DNA of 36,573 nt from assembly GCA_903919455.1 (NCBI GenBank), contig CAIXIJ010000149.1:1-36573 (forward strand), written 5' to 3'. Both the position numbers and the translations under genes were made by a program. Below the pieces are notes generated by a model. It made no database searches. It was not told the DNA's origin and worked only from the letters and a program-made list of their open reading frames with translations. Position 1 is the first letter of the stretch, and every line of letters begins with the position of its first letter. Positions 1-8,086 of the stretch are shown here, piece by piece. Origin of the DNA: an uncultured Acidimicrobiaceae bacterium (GTDB lineage Bacteria > Actinomycetota > Acidimicrobiia > Acidimicrobiales > Ilumatobacteraceae).

Positions 1-87
1 CCGGCCAAGAAGGCGGCTCCGGCCAAGAAGGCCGCTCCGGCCAAGAAGGCCGCTCCGGCCAAGAAGGCAGCAGCCAAGAAGAAGTGA
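1..87 (+). CDS. C-terminal tail of a lysine/alanine-rich DNA-binding protein, probably HU/HupB (5' end outside window)
   Basis: The window opens inside a reading frame that encodes four PAKKA units, ends in AAAKKK and stops with TGA at 85-87. Such PAKK(A/T) tails occur on actinobacterial HupB nucleoid proteins, and also on histone-H1-like proteins and some topoisomerase I C-termini. HupB is favoured because cofC/fbiD and gpsA follow within 5 kb: in mycobacteria hupB, cofC and gpsA sit in the same neighbourhood. The globular domain is not in the window, so the identity is inferred from the tail and synteny. A strong terminator follows directly. Confidence 0.6.
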   Translation, partial: PAKKAAPAKKAAPAKKAAPAKKAAAKKK

Positions 88-104
88 CCCTCTTCACGAG
101 GTCG

Positions 105-140
105 ACGAACGGGGGGCTTCGGCCCCCCGTTCGTGTTTTT
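105..140 (+). terminator. Rho-independent terminator
   Basis: A perfect 13-bp GC-rich stem (105-117 with 122-134) is closed by a TTCG tetraloop (118-121) and followed by G and five T (136-140). It lies 18 nt after the stop of the PAKKA-tailed gene and so ends that transcript. It is the only classical hairpin-plus-T-tract terminator I see in the window. Confidence 0.93.
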
Positions 141-166
141 CCGACTGGCTCCGCAACGATGACGTG

Positions 167-949
167 ATGGATCAGATCTGTGACGACCTCATCGCCGAGC
201 ACGCCGACCTCGACGCGGTGGTCGCTGCGCTCACCGAGGACGACTGGGGTCTCGCAACCCCGGCGGAAGGCTGGGCGATCCGCGATCAGATCAGCCACCT
301 ATGGTTCTTCGATCAGCGCGCGCTGCTCGCCTTGACCGACGCGGATGCGTTTGCCGAGGATACGAAGCGCTTGCTCGCTGAGGGCGGCACTGCCGCATCG
401 GTGGAACCTGGTCGAGCGATCGGCGGAGCTGAACTCCTCGAAGCGTGGCGTCGCGATCGTGCATCACTGGTCGACGCAGCGCGTGAGGTGGATCCCTCGA
501 CGCGTGTCCCCTGGTACGGGCCTTCGATGGGAGCGCGATCGTTCATCACCGCCCGCCTGATGGAGACCTGGGCGCATGGGCAGGACGTGTTCGATGCGCT
601 CGGAGCGCAGCGCCAGCCCACCGCACGGCTGAAGCATGTCGCCCACATCGGCGTGCGGGCGCGCCCGTTCAGTTACGCCATCAATGGTCTCGAGCTACCG
701 GAGGCTCCGGTGTTCGTTGCGTTGCGGGCCCCCGACGGCAGTACATGGGCGTGGGGTGAGCCCGCTGACGACCGTGTCACCGGAGACGCCATCGACTTCT
801 GCTTGGTGGTGACGCAACGGCGTCACCCGGCGGACACTGCATTGTCGGTGGTGGGTGATGCGGCCACCGAATGGATCGGTATCGCCCAGGCCTTTGCCGG
901 CGACCCCGGCGGCGGCCGTGCTGCCGGACAATTCCGCACAGAGGAATGA
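167..949 (+). CDS. TIGR03084-type DinB/mycothiol-dependent maleylpyruvate isomerase-fold protein
   Basis: A 260-residue protein with the N-terminal four-helix metal-binding domain of the DinB/MDMPI superfamily. The metal-site regions are visible: a His in the GWAIRDQISHLWFFD segment (about H44) and a TWAHGQDVFDALG segment (about H137 and D140). The C-terminal third (about 180-255) resembles the small MDMPI C-terminal/SCP2-like domain. Actinobacterial members are annotated as TIGR03084 family proteins; the substrate is unknown and a thiol-dependent transferase or isomerase role is only a family-level inference. GTG at 164 and ATG at 167 are both possible starts; I prefer 167 because an AACGAT hexamer lies 6 nt upstream, like the leaderless promoters elsewhere here. 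It stands alone after the terminator. Confidence 0.75.
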   Translation: MDQICDDLIAEHADLDAVVAALTEDDWGLATPAEGWAIRDQISHLWFFDQRALLALTDADAFAEDTKRLLAEGGTAASVEPGRAIGGAELLEAWRRDRASLVDAAREVDPSTRVPWYGPSMGARSFITARLMETWAHGQDVFDALGAQRQPTARLKHVAHIGVRARPFSYAINGLELPEAPVFVALRAPDGSTWAWGEPADDRVTGDAIDFCLVVTQRRHPADTALSVVGDAATEWIGIAQAFAGDPGGGRAAGQFRTEE

Positions 950-989
950 CCGAAGGCGTACGACCGGCGGTGGACATCCGGTGGTACGG

Positions 990-1007
990 CAGACCCTCCA
1001 GGGTCTG
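990..1007. repeat. Short perfect inverted repeat upstream of the cupredoxin gene
   Basis: CAGACCCT (990-997) and AGGGTCTG (1000-1007) are perfect inverted arms separated by CC. The site is about 46 bp upstream of the multi-cupredoxin start and about 40 bp after the previous stop. It could be an operator or a weak terminator stem; there is no T-tract. The function is not established. Confidence 0.3.
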
Positions 1008-1041
1008 ACGAGCGACCCTGTAGTGGTGCGTGGACGAAGCG

Positions 1042-1053
1042 CACACTCGAGGC
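1042..1053 (+). promoter_or_regulatory. Possible leaderless promoter of the multi-cupredoxin gene
   Basis: CACACT (1042-1047) then 6 nt to ATG 1054. It deviates from TANNNT at the first base. The same CACACT variant precedes the PCuAC gene of the copper operon, which may be coincidence. Confidence 0.3.
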
Positions 1054-3504
1054 ATGGAAACTTGCACCCGTAGCTACGTGGTCGGCAAGCACCTGTGCCG
1101 GGTCCAGATGGCGGTCGTGGCCCTGACACTCTTGCTCGTCCCGCTGGCCCTTTCGGCACACTCGGAGGCGGCCGGTCAGGCCACCGTCACGATCAACGGC
1201 GCTATCAGCCCACAGCAACTCACGGTGTCGTTGGGCACCACTGTGACGTGGCAACTCGCCGATGCGTCGAAGCACCGCATCCGCAGCCTCAGCGGACCCG
1301 TGGCGTTCGACTCCGGTGGGCTTGCTGCCGGCGCGTCGTACTCGTTCACGTTCACATCGCTCGGCACGGTGCAGTACCGCGACGACGAGAACAAGAACAT
1401 GGCCGCGTACGCCGGTTCGATCACCGTGACGAACACCGTGCCGACGACCACGGTACCGGCGCCGGGCACGACGCTGCCGGGCACGCCAGCACCCGTCCCG
1501 CAGACCGTCACCGTTCGTCTTGCCGGTCGCGCCTTCACGCCCAACACCATCAGCGTTGCGGTGGGTGACACGGTGGTGTGGTCGAACAATGACAGGGAGG
1601 CGCACACGGTGACGGAGCGCTCGTTCTCGTTCGACAGCGGCAACGTGGCTGCTGGCGCCAGCTTCCGCCGCACCTTCAGCGCTCCGGGTACCTACAGCTA
1701 CTTCTGCGACATCCACCCGAGCATGGTTGGGGTGGTCGCAGTGTCGGCACCGCCGACCGGTGGCACGCTGCCGCCGCCACCACCTCCGCCCACCGTGCCG
1801 CCGACCCCGCCGGTCACGACGTCGCCGGTTTCGAACCCGCCTTCGGGTGGTGGCACCGGCGGTGGCACCCCCGCCGGCCCGGCGCGGGTGACCATCATCG
1901 ACTTCGACTTCTCGCCGTCGCTGCTGACGGTGGAGCAGGGCACCACGGTCACCTGGACCAACGGCGGACTTGCTCGCCACACGGTGGCTGCTGGCAATGG
2001 CTCGTTCCACAGCCCCGATGTGCGCTCGGGGCAGGTGTTCACCCGGACGTTCACGACTCCCGGCACGTTTGCCTATATCTGCGACATCCATCCCGACATG
2101 AAGGGCACGATCGCGGTGAAGGGCACGGGTGGTACTCCGCCGCCACCTCCTGTGCCGACCACGGCGCCGCCGTCCGTGACGTCATCAGGGGATGTTCGCA
2201 TCGCCGACTTCCAGTTCTCACCCGCCACCATCACGATCACCGAAGGGAGAAGCCTCACCTTCGTGAACACCGGTGCCGCACGGCACAGCGCGACAGCGCG
2301 TGACGGCTCGTTCGACACGGGTCTGCTCTCGAGGGGGCAAACAGCGCGCCACACCTTCCGCACCGCTGGCACCTACCTCTACTTCTGCTCGCTGCACACC
2401 AACATGACGGGCACGATCCTGGTGACGGGCGCCGATGGCGCTCCGCCTCCGCCGCCGAAGGAGCGGGCAGTGCCGGCAGTGAAGTCAGGCGATGTGCGCA
2501 TCGTCGACTTCGCCTTCTCACCAACGACGCTCACGGTGACACAGGGTGCGACAGTGGGGTTTGTCAACGCCGGCGTGGCACCGCACACCGCCACCTCGAA
2601 GGATGGCAGTTGGGACACCGGCATCGTGTCGGCGGGCGGTCGAAAGGCCATCGCGTTTGCTGCCGCCGGTACCTTCACCTTCTACTGCACCATCCATCCG
2701 CAGATGGTGGGCACCATTCTGGTGACCGGTGCCGACGGTGCGGCGCCGCCACCCGAGGCCGCTGCATCGGCGCCAGCGGGCCCACCCAGGAAGCTGGCCA
2801 TCACGGTGGGAGCCGACGCCTTCGACCCAGCTGATGCGAAGATCGTCGCAGGTGGCACCGTCACCTGGACCGTGGACAGCATGAGTCCGCACATCATCGC
2901 GGGCGACAGCAATGCCTTCTCGAGCGAACTGATCCACCATGGAGAGACGTTCAGCTTCCGGTTCGAGAAGCCGGGTACGTACACCTACCGCGACGGTCTC
3001 ACCGGCCGCATGCCGGCCACCATCACGGTGGTGGCGGATCCGGCCACGCTCATCACGGGCGCCGCCGCCGATGGCGCCGCCGCCTCCGTGAACATCATCG
3101 ACTTCGACTTCGATCCGAAGGAGGTGACGGTGGTGAAGGGTGCCACGGTCACCTGGACGAACATCGGCACGGCCCCTCACACCGTGACAGCTCAGGATCA
3201 GGGTTGGAGCTCGGATCTCCTGCAGAACGGCGGCACCTATGCCCATACGTTCGACGCCGCGGGTCGCTTCGCCTACATCTGCAACCTTCACCCGAACATG
3301 GTGGGGACCGTCATCGTCGTCGATGGCAATGGGGTCGCGCCCGTTCGTCCAGACCCTCAACCGGCAGCAGCGCTCGTCGACGCCGGACGCGGTGGGCGCC
3401 GGAACAGTTCGTCCATCCTGCTACTCGCCGGCGCAGTGGTGGCATCGCTGGCTGCGTTCGTGGTCGGACGCCGCTCGGCGTCGCACGGCGTGGCCCGGGC
3501 GTGA
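1054..3504 (+). CDS. Secreted, membrane-anchored protein with seven cupredoxin (plastocyanin-like) domains
   Basis: An 816-residue protein. A signal peptide (MAVVALTLLLVPLALSA, about residues 19-35) is followed by seven cupredoxin repeats at about 42-126, 150-230, 277-358, 379-459, 479-559, 579-661 and 677-759, joined by Pro/Gly/Thr-rich linkers. A C-terminal hydrophobic helix (about 786-806) ends in GRR, so the protein is probably outside the membrane and anchored. Repeats 2, 3, 4, 5 and 7 keep a full type-1 copper set: an upstream His (for example EAHTV) and a Cys-x2-His-x3-Met loop (CDIHPSM, CDIHPDM, CSLHTNM, CTIHPQM, CNLHPNM). Repeats 1 and 6 keep the upstream His and a Met but have lost the loop Cys and His (YRDDENKNM, YRDGLTGRM). 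An earlier GTG at 1030 is possible; ATG 1054 has a CACACT hexamer 6 nt upstream. Electron transfer or copper storage at the cell surface is an inference. Confidence 0.88.
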   Translation: METCTRSYVVGKHLCRVQMAVVALTLLLVPLALSAHSEAAGQATVTINGAISPQQLTVSLGTTVTWQLADASKHRIRSLSGPVAFDSGGLAAGASYSFTFTSLGTVQYRDDENKNMAAYAGSITVTNTVPTTTVPAPGTTLPGTPAPVPQTVTVRLAGRAFTPNTISVAVGDTVVWSNNDREAHTVTERSFSFDSGNVAAGASFRRTFSAPGTYSYFCDIHPSMVGVVAVSAPPTGGTLPPPPPPPTVPPTPPVTTSPVSNPPSGGGTGGGTPAGPARVTIIDFDFSPSLLTVEQGTTVTWTNGGLARHTVAAGNGSFHSPDVRSGQVFTRTFTTPGTFAYICDIHPDMKGTIAVKGTGGTPPPPPVPTTAPPSVTSSGDVRIADFQFSPATITITEGRSLTFVNTGAARHSATARDGSFDTGLLSRGQTARHTFRTAGTYLYFCSLHTNMTGTILVTGADGAPPPPPKERAVPAVKSGDVRIVDFAFSPTTLTVTQGATVGFVNAGVAPHTATSKDGSWDTGIVSAGGRKAIAFAAAGTFTFYCTIHPQMVGTILVTGADGAAPPPEAAASAPAGPPRKLAITVGADAFDPADAKIVAGGTVTWTVDSMSPHIIAGDSNAFSSELIHHGETFSFRFEKPGTYTYRDGLTGRMPATITVVADPATLITGAAADGAAASVNIIDFDFDPKEVTVVKGATVTWTNIGTAPHTVTAQDQGWSSDLLQNGGTYAHTFDAAGRFAYICNLHPNMVGTVIVVDGNGVAPVRPDPQPAAALVDAGRGGRRNSSSILLLAGAVVASLAAFVVGRRSASHGVARA

Positions 3505-3531
3505 CACGTCGGGATTCGGCGCTGCCGATGG

Positions 3532-4299
3532 TCAGAGGTCGGCGATGCGCTTGAAGATCTCGGCGGAGTCCACGCCGTAACGAGCGCCGAGGCCCGCAAG
3601 GCGCTGGGCGATGCGCTGGCGGAACGCGGCGATCTGCTCTGGATCCACGGCCTTCATCGTGCTCTCGAACTGACTCTCGTGCGCCTCGAGCGCATGCAGT
3701 TTGGCGTCGACGAAACCGGTCACGTCCTCTACGTGGTCAGGTTCGTCGGCTTCCCACAGGAGCAGCGTGTCGGGTCGGTGGTGGGCCAGCCCGTGCTCTT
3801 TGAAGAAGTGTGGGTCGCGTGCGGCCACGATGCCCTCGCACGCGAGCAGGCCGGCATGACGATGGTCTGGGTGCAAGCGGTAGCGCTTCCACGGATCGTG
3901 ACCCAGCACCACTTGTGGGCGCAGTTCGCGGATGACTCGCGCTACGCGGCCGCGCATCGCCAGGTTGCTGTCGAGTTCGCCATCGACCTGACCGAGGAAC
4001 ACCACGGCGCCGGAGCGATCGCCAGCCAGTCGGCGTGCGGCCTCACGCTGCTCGACCTCGCGAATGGCGGCCAATCCAGCCGTATCGGCATCGGGGTTCC
4101 ATGTGCCCTTTGAGCCGTCGGTGAGGATGAGGTGATGCACCGTGCACCCGGCCGCAGCCCACTTGGCCAAGGTGGCGCCGCAACCGAACTCCACGTCGTC
4201 GGGGTGCGCACCGATGGCGAGTGCCGATGCGGGCGCGGGCAAATCCCGCGAGGTCAGCGAGGTGGCGAGTTCGGGTTGGCCAGGTTCGTTGGCAGCCAT
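3532..4299 (-). CDS. PIG-L/LmbE family deacetylase
   Basis: A 255-residue zinc-dependent deacetylase of the PIG-L (LmbE/MshB/BshB) family, which removes N-acetyl groups from amino-sugar conjugates. The metal motif AHPDD is at residues 31-35 and the second motif HPDH at 143-146. Its relatives include the mycothiol and bacillithiol pathway deacetylases, but the substrate cannot be read from sequence. ATG 4299 has AGGAAG about 9 nt upstream and lies inside the end of fbiD, giving a 46-nt overlap. No later start precedes the catalytic motif, so the overlap appears real and the two genes are probably co-transcribed from the fbiD promoter. Confidence 0.85.
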   Translation of the reverse strand: MAANEPGQPELATSLTSRDLPAPASALAIGAHPDDVEFGCGATLAKWAAAGCTVHHLILTDGSKGTWNPDADTAGLAAIREVEQREAARRLAGDRSGAVVFLGQVDGELDSNLAMRGRVARVIRELRPQVVLGHDPWKRYRLHPDHRHAGLLACEGIVAARDPHFFKEHGLAHHRPDTLLLWEADEPDHVEDVTGFVDAKLHALEAHESQFESTMKAVDPEQIAAFRQRIAQRLAGLGARYGVDSAEIFKRIADL

Positions 4300-4871
4300 G
4301 CGGGCAACACTTCCTGCACCAGTGGGTGCGTGAGGTCGGCGGGTACATCGATGTCGAGACAGAGCAGTGAATCGCGCCGAACGGCCACTGCAACACCCGT
4401 GGTGAACGCGTGGGCGAGATGTCGTTGGAACGAGCTGGCACCGTACGCGAATTGAAACTGCACCGCGGTGGGCAGTGACAGAACGTTGGTGCCGTCGCCA
4501 GCACCGTCGGGTACCAGTGTGATGGTGTCCTTTTCGGCCACACTCACCAACTGTGCGGCGCGAGGTAGGTCGCCGTGAGCAACCACGACGTGCTGCACGC
4601 CGATGGCGCGGAGATCGGCGACGCTGTTGGTGACGGCGGCGTTCAACCCAACACCGGGGTGCCACAGCACGGATGCGCCATGCTCGGTGGCCCACTGCGC
4701 CACGCCGTCGTCGTCGCAGGCCACGTAGACGGGCGCCTCGCCTGCAGCGGCGATCACTCGCTCGGCCGACCATCGCGCCAGTCGTTCGCGTTCCGTCGGC
4801 GACAGCACGGGTGACAGGCGCGCCTTGGCCTCGGCAAACGCCTTCACCGGCACCAACACGACTGGATCCAC
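4254..4871 (-). CDS. fbiD: Phosphoenolpyruvate/2-phospholactate guanylyltransferase (F420 biosynthesis)
   Basis: A 205-residue member of the CofC/FbiD family. It activates phosphoenolpyruvate (actinobacteria) or 2-phospho-L-lactate (archaea) with GTP for coenzyme F420 synthesis. The N-terminal signature VPVKAFAEAKARL is followed by a nucleotidyltransferase core with acidic patches (VACDDDG, VAHGDLP, LVPDGAGDGTN). The start is GTG 4871: the frame runs further upstream but without homology, and a TACGAT hexamer sits 6 nt before this GTG. It is divergent from gpsA, as in the conserved cofC-gpsA neighbourhood of mycobacteria. F420 use in this cell is supported by the DUF385 and LLM genes near 28.5-30.0 kb. 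Confidence 0.9.
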   Translation of the reverse strand: MDPVVLVPVKAFAEAKARLSPVLSPTERERLARWSAERVIAAAGEAPVYVACDDDGVAQWATEHGASVLWHPGVGLNAAVTNSVADLRAIGVQHVVVAHGDLPRAAQLVSVAEKDTITLVPDGAGDGTNVLSLPTAVQFQFAYGASSFQRHLAHAFTTGVAVAVRRDSLLCLDIDVPADLTHPLVQEVLPAWLPTNLANPNSPPR

Positions 4872-4883
4872 GTGGGCATCGTA
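4872..4883 (-). promoter_or_regulatory. Leaderless promoter of fbiD
   Basis: Read on the minus strand, TACGAT (4883-4878) is followed by 6 nt and the GTG start at 4871. No Shine-Dalgarno sequence is present, so transcription probably begins at or next to the start codon. Confidence 0.6.
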
Positions 4884-4916
4884 ACTGCGGGCATCCGCTG
4901 CGCTACGGCTGCGACC

Positions 4917-4929
4917 TACGCTGTGTGGC
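4917..4929 (+). promoter_or_regulatory. Leaderless promoter of gpsA
   Basis: TACGCT (4917-4922) lies 7 nt before ATG 4930, with no purine-rich ribosome binding site between. It shares a 58-bp divergent region with the fbiD promoter. Confidence 0.6.
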
Positions 4930-5925
4930 ATGCCGATCAACGTGGGGGTGGTGGGGGCCGGTTCGTGGGGGACCACGGTCGCGGCTCTGGCGGCGGTGAA
5001 CACGCCGACGATGTTGTGGGCACGTCGTCCCGAGTTGGCCGAACAGATCAACCGCGAGCACGTCAACGGTGACTACCTTCCCGCCTTCACTCTGCCCGAC
5101 CAACTGCGCGCCACCAGTTCGCTGGAGGAGGCGGTGGGGAATGCCGATGTGCTGGTGATGGCGGTTCCGTCGCACGGGTATCGCAACGTGGCGGCGCAGG
5201 CTGCTCGCTACGTTCGGCCATGGGTGCCGATCGTTAGTCTCACCAAGGGCCTCGAGGCTTCGTCGCGTAAACGCATGAGCGAAGTCACCCGCGACGAGAT
5301 GCCGGGCCATCCGGTAGCCGTGCTCACCGGCCCGAACTTGGCCAAGGAGATCCTCATTGGCCAGCCGGCCGCCAGCGTGGTGGCCATCGACAACGTCGAC
5401 ATTGCCGCCGAGCTCCAGCGCATCTTCAGTCGCCCGAGCCTGAGGATCTACACCAACGCCGATGTGGTCGGGTGCGAAGTGGGCGGTGTGGTGAAGAACG
5501 TCATCGCCATTGCCGCAGGGATGGCCGAGGGAATGGGCTTCGGCGACAACTCCAGGGCCACCCTCATCACCCGCGGTCTCGCCGAGATGACGCGACTCGG
5601 CGTGGCGATGGGCGGGCAACCGGCCACGTTTGCCGGATTGGCCGGCATGGGCGACCTCATCGCCACCTGTTCGTCGAAGCAGAGTCGAAACAACATGGTG
5701 GGTTTCCAGCTCGGTGAGGGCAAGCTGATCACCGAGGTGCTGGCGTCCATGACGATGGTGGCCGAGGGTGTGAAGAGCTCGCCGAGCGTGCTCGACCTCG
5801 CTCGACGTCACGATGTGGAGATGCCGATTACCGAACAGATGGTGGCGGTCTGCCACCAGGGACGCCCTGCACGTGAAGCCCTCGCGGCACTCATGCAGCG
5901 CTCCCGCAAGAGCGAGATGGAGTGA
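4930..5925 (+). CDS. gpsA: NAD(P)-dependent glycerol-3-phosphate dehydrogenase
   Basis: A 331-residue cytosolic enzyme that reduces dihydroxyacetone phosphate to sn-glycerol-3-phosphate for phospholipid synthesis. The Rossmann motif GAGSWGTT is at 9-16. SLTKGLE (K106) and GVVKNVIAIAAG (K189, the catalytic lysine of the family) are present, followed by the C-terminal helical signature GDNSRATLITRGLAEM and AGLAGMGDLIATC. The length is normal for GpsA. It is divergent from fbiD, and a protein of unknown function starts 4 nt after its stop. Confidence 0.97.
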   Translation: MPINVGVVGAGSWGTTVAALAAVNTPTMLWARRPELAEQINREHVNGDYLPAFTLPDQLRATSSLEEAVGNADVLVMAVPSHGYRNVAAQAARYVRPWVPIVSLTKGLEASSRKRMSEVTRDEMPGHPVAVLTGPNLAKEILIGQPAASVVAIDNVDIAAELQRIFSRPSLRIYTNADVVGCEVGGVVKNVIAIAAGMAEGMGFGDNSRATLITRGLAEMTRLGVAMGGQPATFAGLAGMGDLIATCSSKQSRNNMVGFQLGEGKLITEVLASMTMVAEGVKSSPSVLDLARRHDVEMPITEQMVAVCHQGRPAREALAALMQRSRKSEME

Positions 5926-5929
5926 CGTG

Positions 5930-7156
5930 GTGACGCAGAGCGGAGTGAGCACGGGCGTGCTTGGTGGGCGTTGGCGCGCCACCGTCACTGCATGGGGCGC
6001 CATTGAGCCATGGCCGCATCACGACGGCCGGGATGAGCCGATCCTCGACTGGCACATTGCTGCCGACGATCGTTGGCACACGCCACAGCGCGAAGCCGCG
6101 GTCCGCCAGACGCGCGTGGAGGGCACCGCAGTGGTGGAGACCCGAGTGCGTATTCCCAATGGCGATGCCGTGCAACGTGTGTACTCGGTGCCCGACCACG
6201 GTGGCCTCACCATCATCGAGGTGGAGAACGAGTCACCGCTTCCCATCGCCGTGGCCTTCACCCATGGAGCCTTGCTGTCGGTGCGTCCGCCGACGGCGCC
6301 GATCGAAGGTATCGATCTTCCAGCTGGCAGCGTGGCGTTCCCGCTGGGCCACCACGCCACGCTCACGGTGGCACTTCCGCACGATCGTCGTGGGCCCGGT
6401 GCGCTGCCCGGCGGCGCGCCGCCGATCGCGGCTGTGGTTCGGGGTTGGTTGGCCACAGTGGAGCGCGCTAGCCGGTTGCTGTTGCCGGATCCGACGCTGA
6501 ACGAACAGATCGTGGCCGAGCGCTGCGAACTAGCACTCGGTGGCCCCGTCCACCCCGATGACGACCCCGTGGCGTTCCTGCTCGGTGTGGGGCAGTTGGT
6601 GCGTATGGGCGAACAGGCCGACCCGTGGCTTCCCGATGTCGCTCATGCCGTGGAACTTGCTGCCAAGCACGGCTCGTCCGATTGGTCGCTTGCTGCGGCG
6701 TTCGATGCCGCAAGCGTGGTGTTTGCTGCTGCCGGTGACGACATGGCTCAGGGCGACCTCGCGGCCATGCGTGCACGCGTGCGCGCAGGCGGCACGTTGC
6801 CCACGATCGCGCCGCAGGATCCGGCTCGGCTGTTGGCGTGGGCTGAGGCTCGCCTCGTGCAACCCACGGCGGCTGGCGCTGCGCTGCTACCGCTGGGCAT
6901 GCCAGCCGACTGGGCGGGCAACAACTTCGAGACCTATGGCCTACCGAATGGCGCTGGCGGCTCGGTGAGTTTCGCCGTGCGTTGGCATGGCGCTCGGCCC
7001 GCTGTGCTGTGGGAGCAAACCTCTCCGGCGGTCACGCTGGTGTCGCCCGAGATCGCACCCGATTGGGCCACCAATGAGGTGAAGGGCGAGGCCCTGTGGC
7101 CCGAGCCGAAGGGGTTGCTGCCGCCACCGCCGGCCGAAGGCGAGTCGTTCAGCTGA
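5930..7156 (+). CDS. Protein of unknown function, possibly carbohydrate-enzyme-like
   Basis: A 408-residue protein I do not recognise. The N-terminal ~190 residues are rich in alternating hydrophobic strands (RWRATVTAWGAIEPW, TIIEVENESPLPIAVAF) and look like a beta-sandwich of the kind that precedes (alpha/alpha) barrels in glycoside hydrolases. The middle (about 200-330) is helical and Ala-rich, and the C-terminus has another strand-rich segment (SVSFAVRWHGARPAVLWEQ). No catalytic residues can be assigned. GTG 5930 is preferred over GTG 5927 because GGAG at 5919-5922 is 7 nt away. It is translationally linked to the hydrolase downstream (TGATG at 7154-7158) and lies 4 nt after gpsA. Confidence 0.6.
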   Translation: MTQSGVSTGVLGGRWRATVTAWGAIEPWPHHDGRDEPILDWHIAADDRWHTPQREAAVRQTRVEGTAVVETRVRIPNGDAVQRVYSVPDHGGLTIIEVENESPLPIAVAFTHGALLSVRPPTAPIEGIDLPAGSVAFPLGHHATLTVALPHDRRGPGALPGGAPPIAAVVRGWLATVERASRLLLPDPTLNEQIVAERCELALGGPVHPDDDPVAFLLGVGQLVRMGEQADPWLPDVAHAVELAAKHGSSDWSLAAAFDAASVVFAAAGDDMAQGDLAAMRARVRAGGTLPTIAPQDPARLLAWAEARLVQPTAAGAALLPLGMPADWAGNNFETYGLPNGAGGSVSFAVRWHGARPAVLWEQTSPAVTLVSPEIAPDWATNEVKGEALWPEPKGLLPPPPAEGESFS

Positions 7157-8058
7157 TGTGCGACGTGCTGGTGGCCCTCGCGCCGACCACGGTGGCCGGG
7201 GCGACGCTCTTCGCCAAGAACAGCGACCGGCCACCCGGCGAGGTGCAGTTGCTCGAATGGTCGCCGTCACGCCGCGACCATGGAGTTCTAAGGGCCACCC
7301 ACATCGACATCCCGGTGCACCCTTCGCCCACGCTGGCATGTGTGCTGTCGCGGCCGGCGTGGGGCTGGGGCGCCGAGCACGGTGTGAACGAGGCCGGTGT
7401 GGCAGTGGGGAACACCACCGTGTACACCACGCTGGATCCGCGGGGTGCGCCGGTAGGGCTGACGGGCATGGACCTGGTGCGCCTCGCGCTGGAGCGTGCA
7501 TCGAGCGCACAGCAGGCGGTTGACGAGATCGTGCAACTCATCGCGCGTCATGGCCAAGGTGGCAGCGGGCACGACCCGGCGCTCGTGCCACATGGCCGGC
7601 CCTACTGGAACGCGTTTCTCGTGGCCGACCCGCAGTCGGCGTTCGTGCTCGACACCAGTGGCACCGAGTACGCGACGGAGGTGGTGCTCGACGTGCGAGC
7701 CATCTCCAACCGCACCACCATTCCGGCCTTCGACGCCGCGCACCGGCACCCACGGCAACCCGTGGATCGACTGGTGGACCCGCGTTGGCACGCATCGCAG
7801 CGGGCATTGGCGCAGCGGCCGGTCGCTCTGGAGACGCTGCAGACCCACCTGCGTTCCCACGATTCATGTGGCGAACCCGGTTGGAGCGTGTGCATGCACG
7901 CCGACGACGTGGAAGCCACTACCGCGTCAATGATCGCGGAGCTACGAGCCGACGGCGCCAGCACGCTGTGGACGGTGGAGGGCCATCCCTGCGAGCACCC
8001 CTACGCCGAGATGGTGTTCGCCGACGCCGCGTCGGTCTTGGCTCGCTCAGTGGGCTGA
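7156..8058 (+). CDS. Secernin/peptidase C69-type Ntn hydrolase
   Basis: A 300-residue protein beginning MCDVLVALAP with LFAKNSDRPPGEVQLLEW a few residues later, the signature of secernin/PepD (C69) hydrolases. In that family the residue after Met becomes the N-terminal nucleophile, so Cys2 is the predicted catalytic residue. WGAEHGVNEAGVAVGNT and YWNAFLVADPQSAFVLDTSG match the Ntn (NTN-fold) core. The family includes dipeptidases and uncharacterised amidases; substrate unknown. ATG 7156 overlaps the upstream TGA by one base. An ATG-Cys start is decisive, because any N-terminal extension would bury the nucleophile. The frame extends upstream to 7096, but only inside the preceding gene. Confidence 0.88.
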   Translation: MCDVLVALAPTTVAGATLFAKNSDRPPGEVQLLEWSPSRRDHGVLRATHIDIPVHPSPTLACVLSRPAWGWGAEHGVNEAGVAVGNTTVYTTLDPRGAPVGLTGMDLVRLALERASSAQQAVDEIVQLIARHGQGGSGHDPALVPHGRPYWNAFLVADPQSAFVLDTSGTEYATEVVLDVRAISNRTTIPAFDAAHRHPRQPVDRLVDPRWHASQRALAQRPVALETLQTHLRSHDSCGEPGWSVCMHADDVEATTASMIAELRADGASTLWTVEGHPCEHPYAEMVFADAASVLARSVG

Positions 8059-8086
8059 GTGTCGCGGGCCTGCAACGCGGACGACC

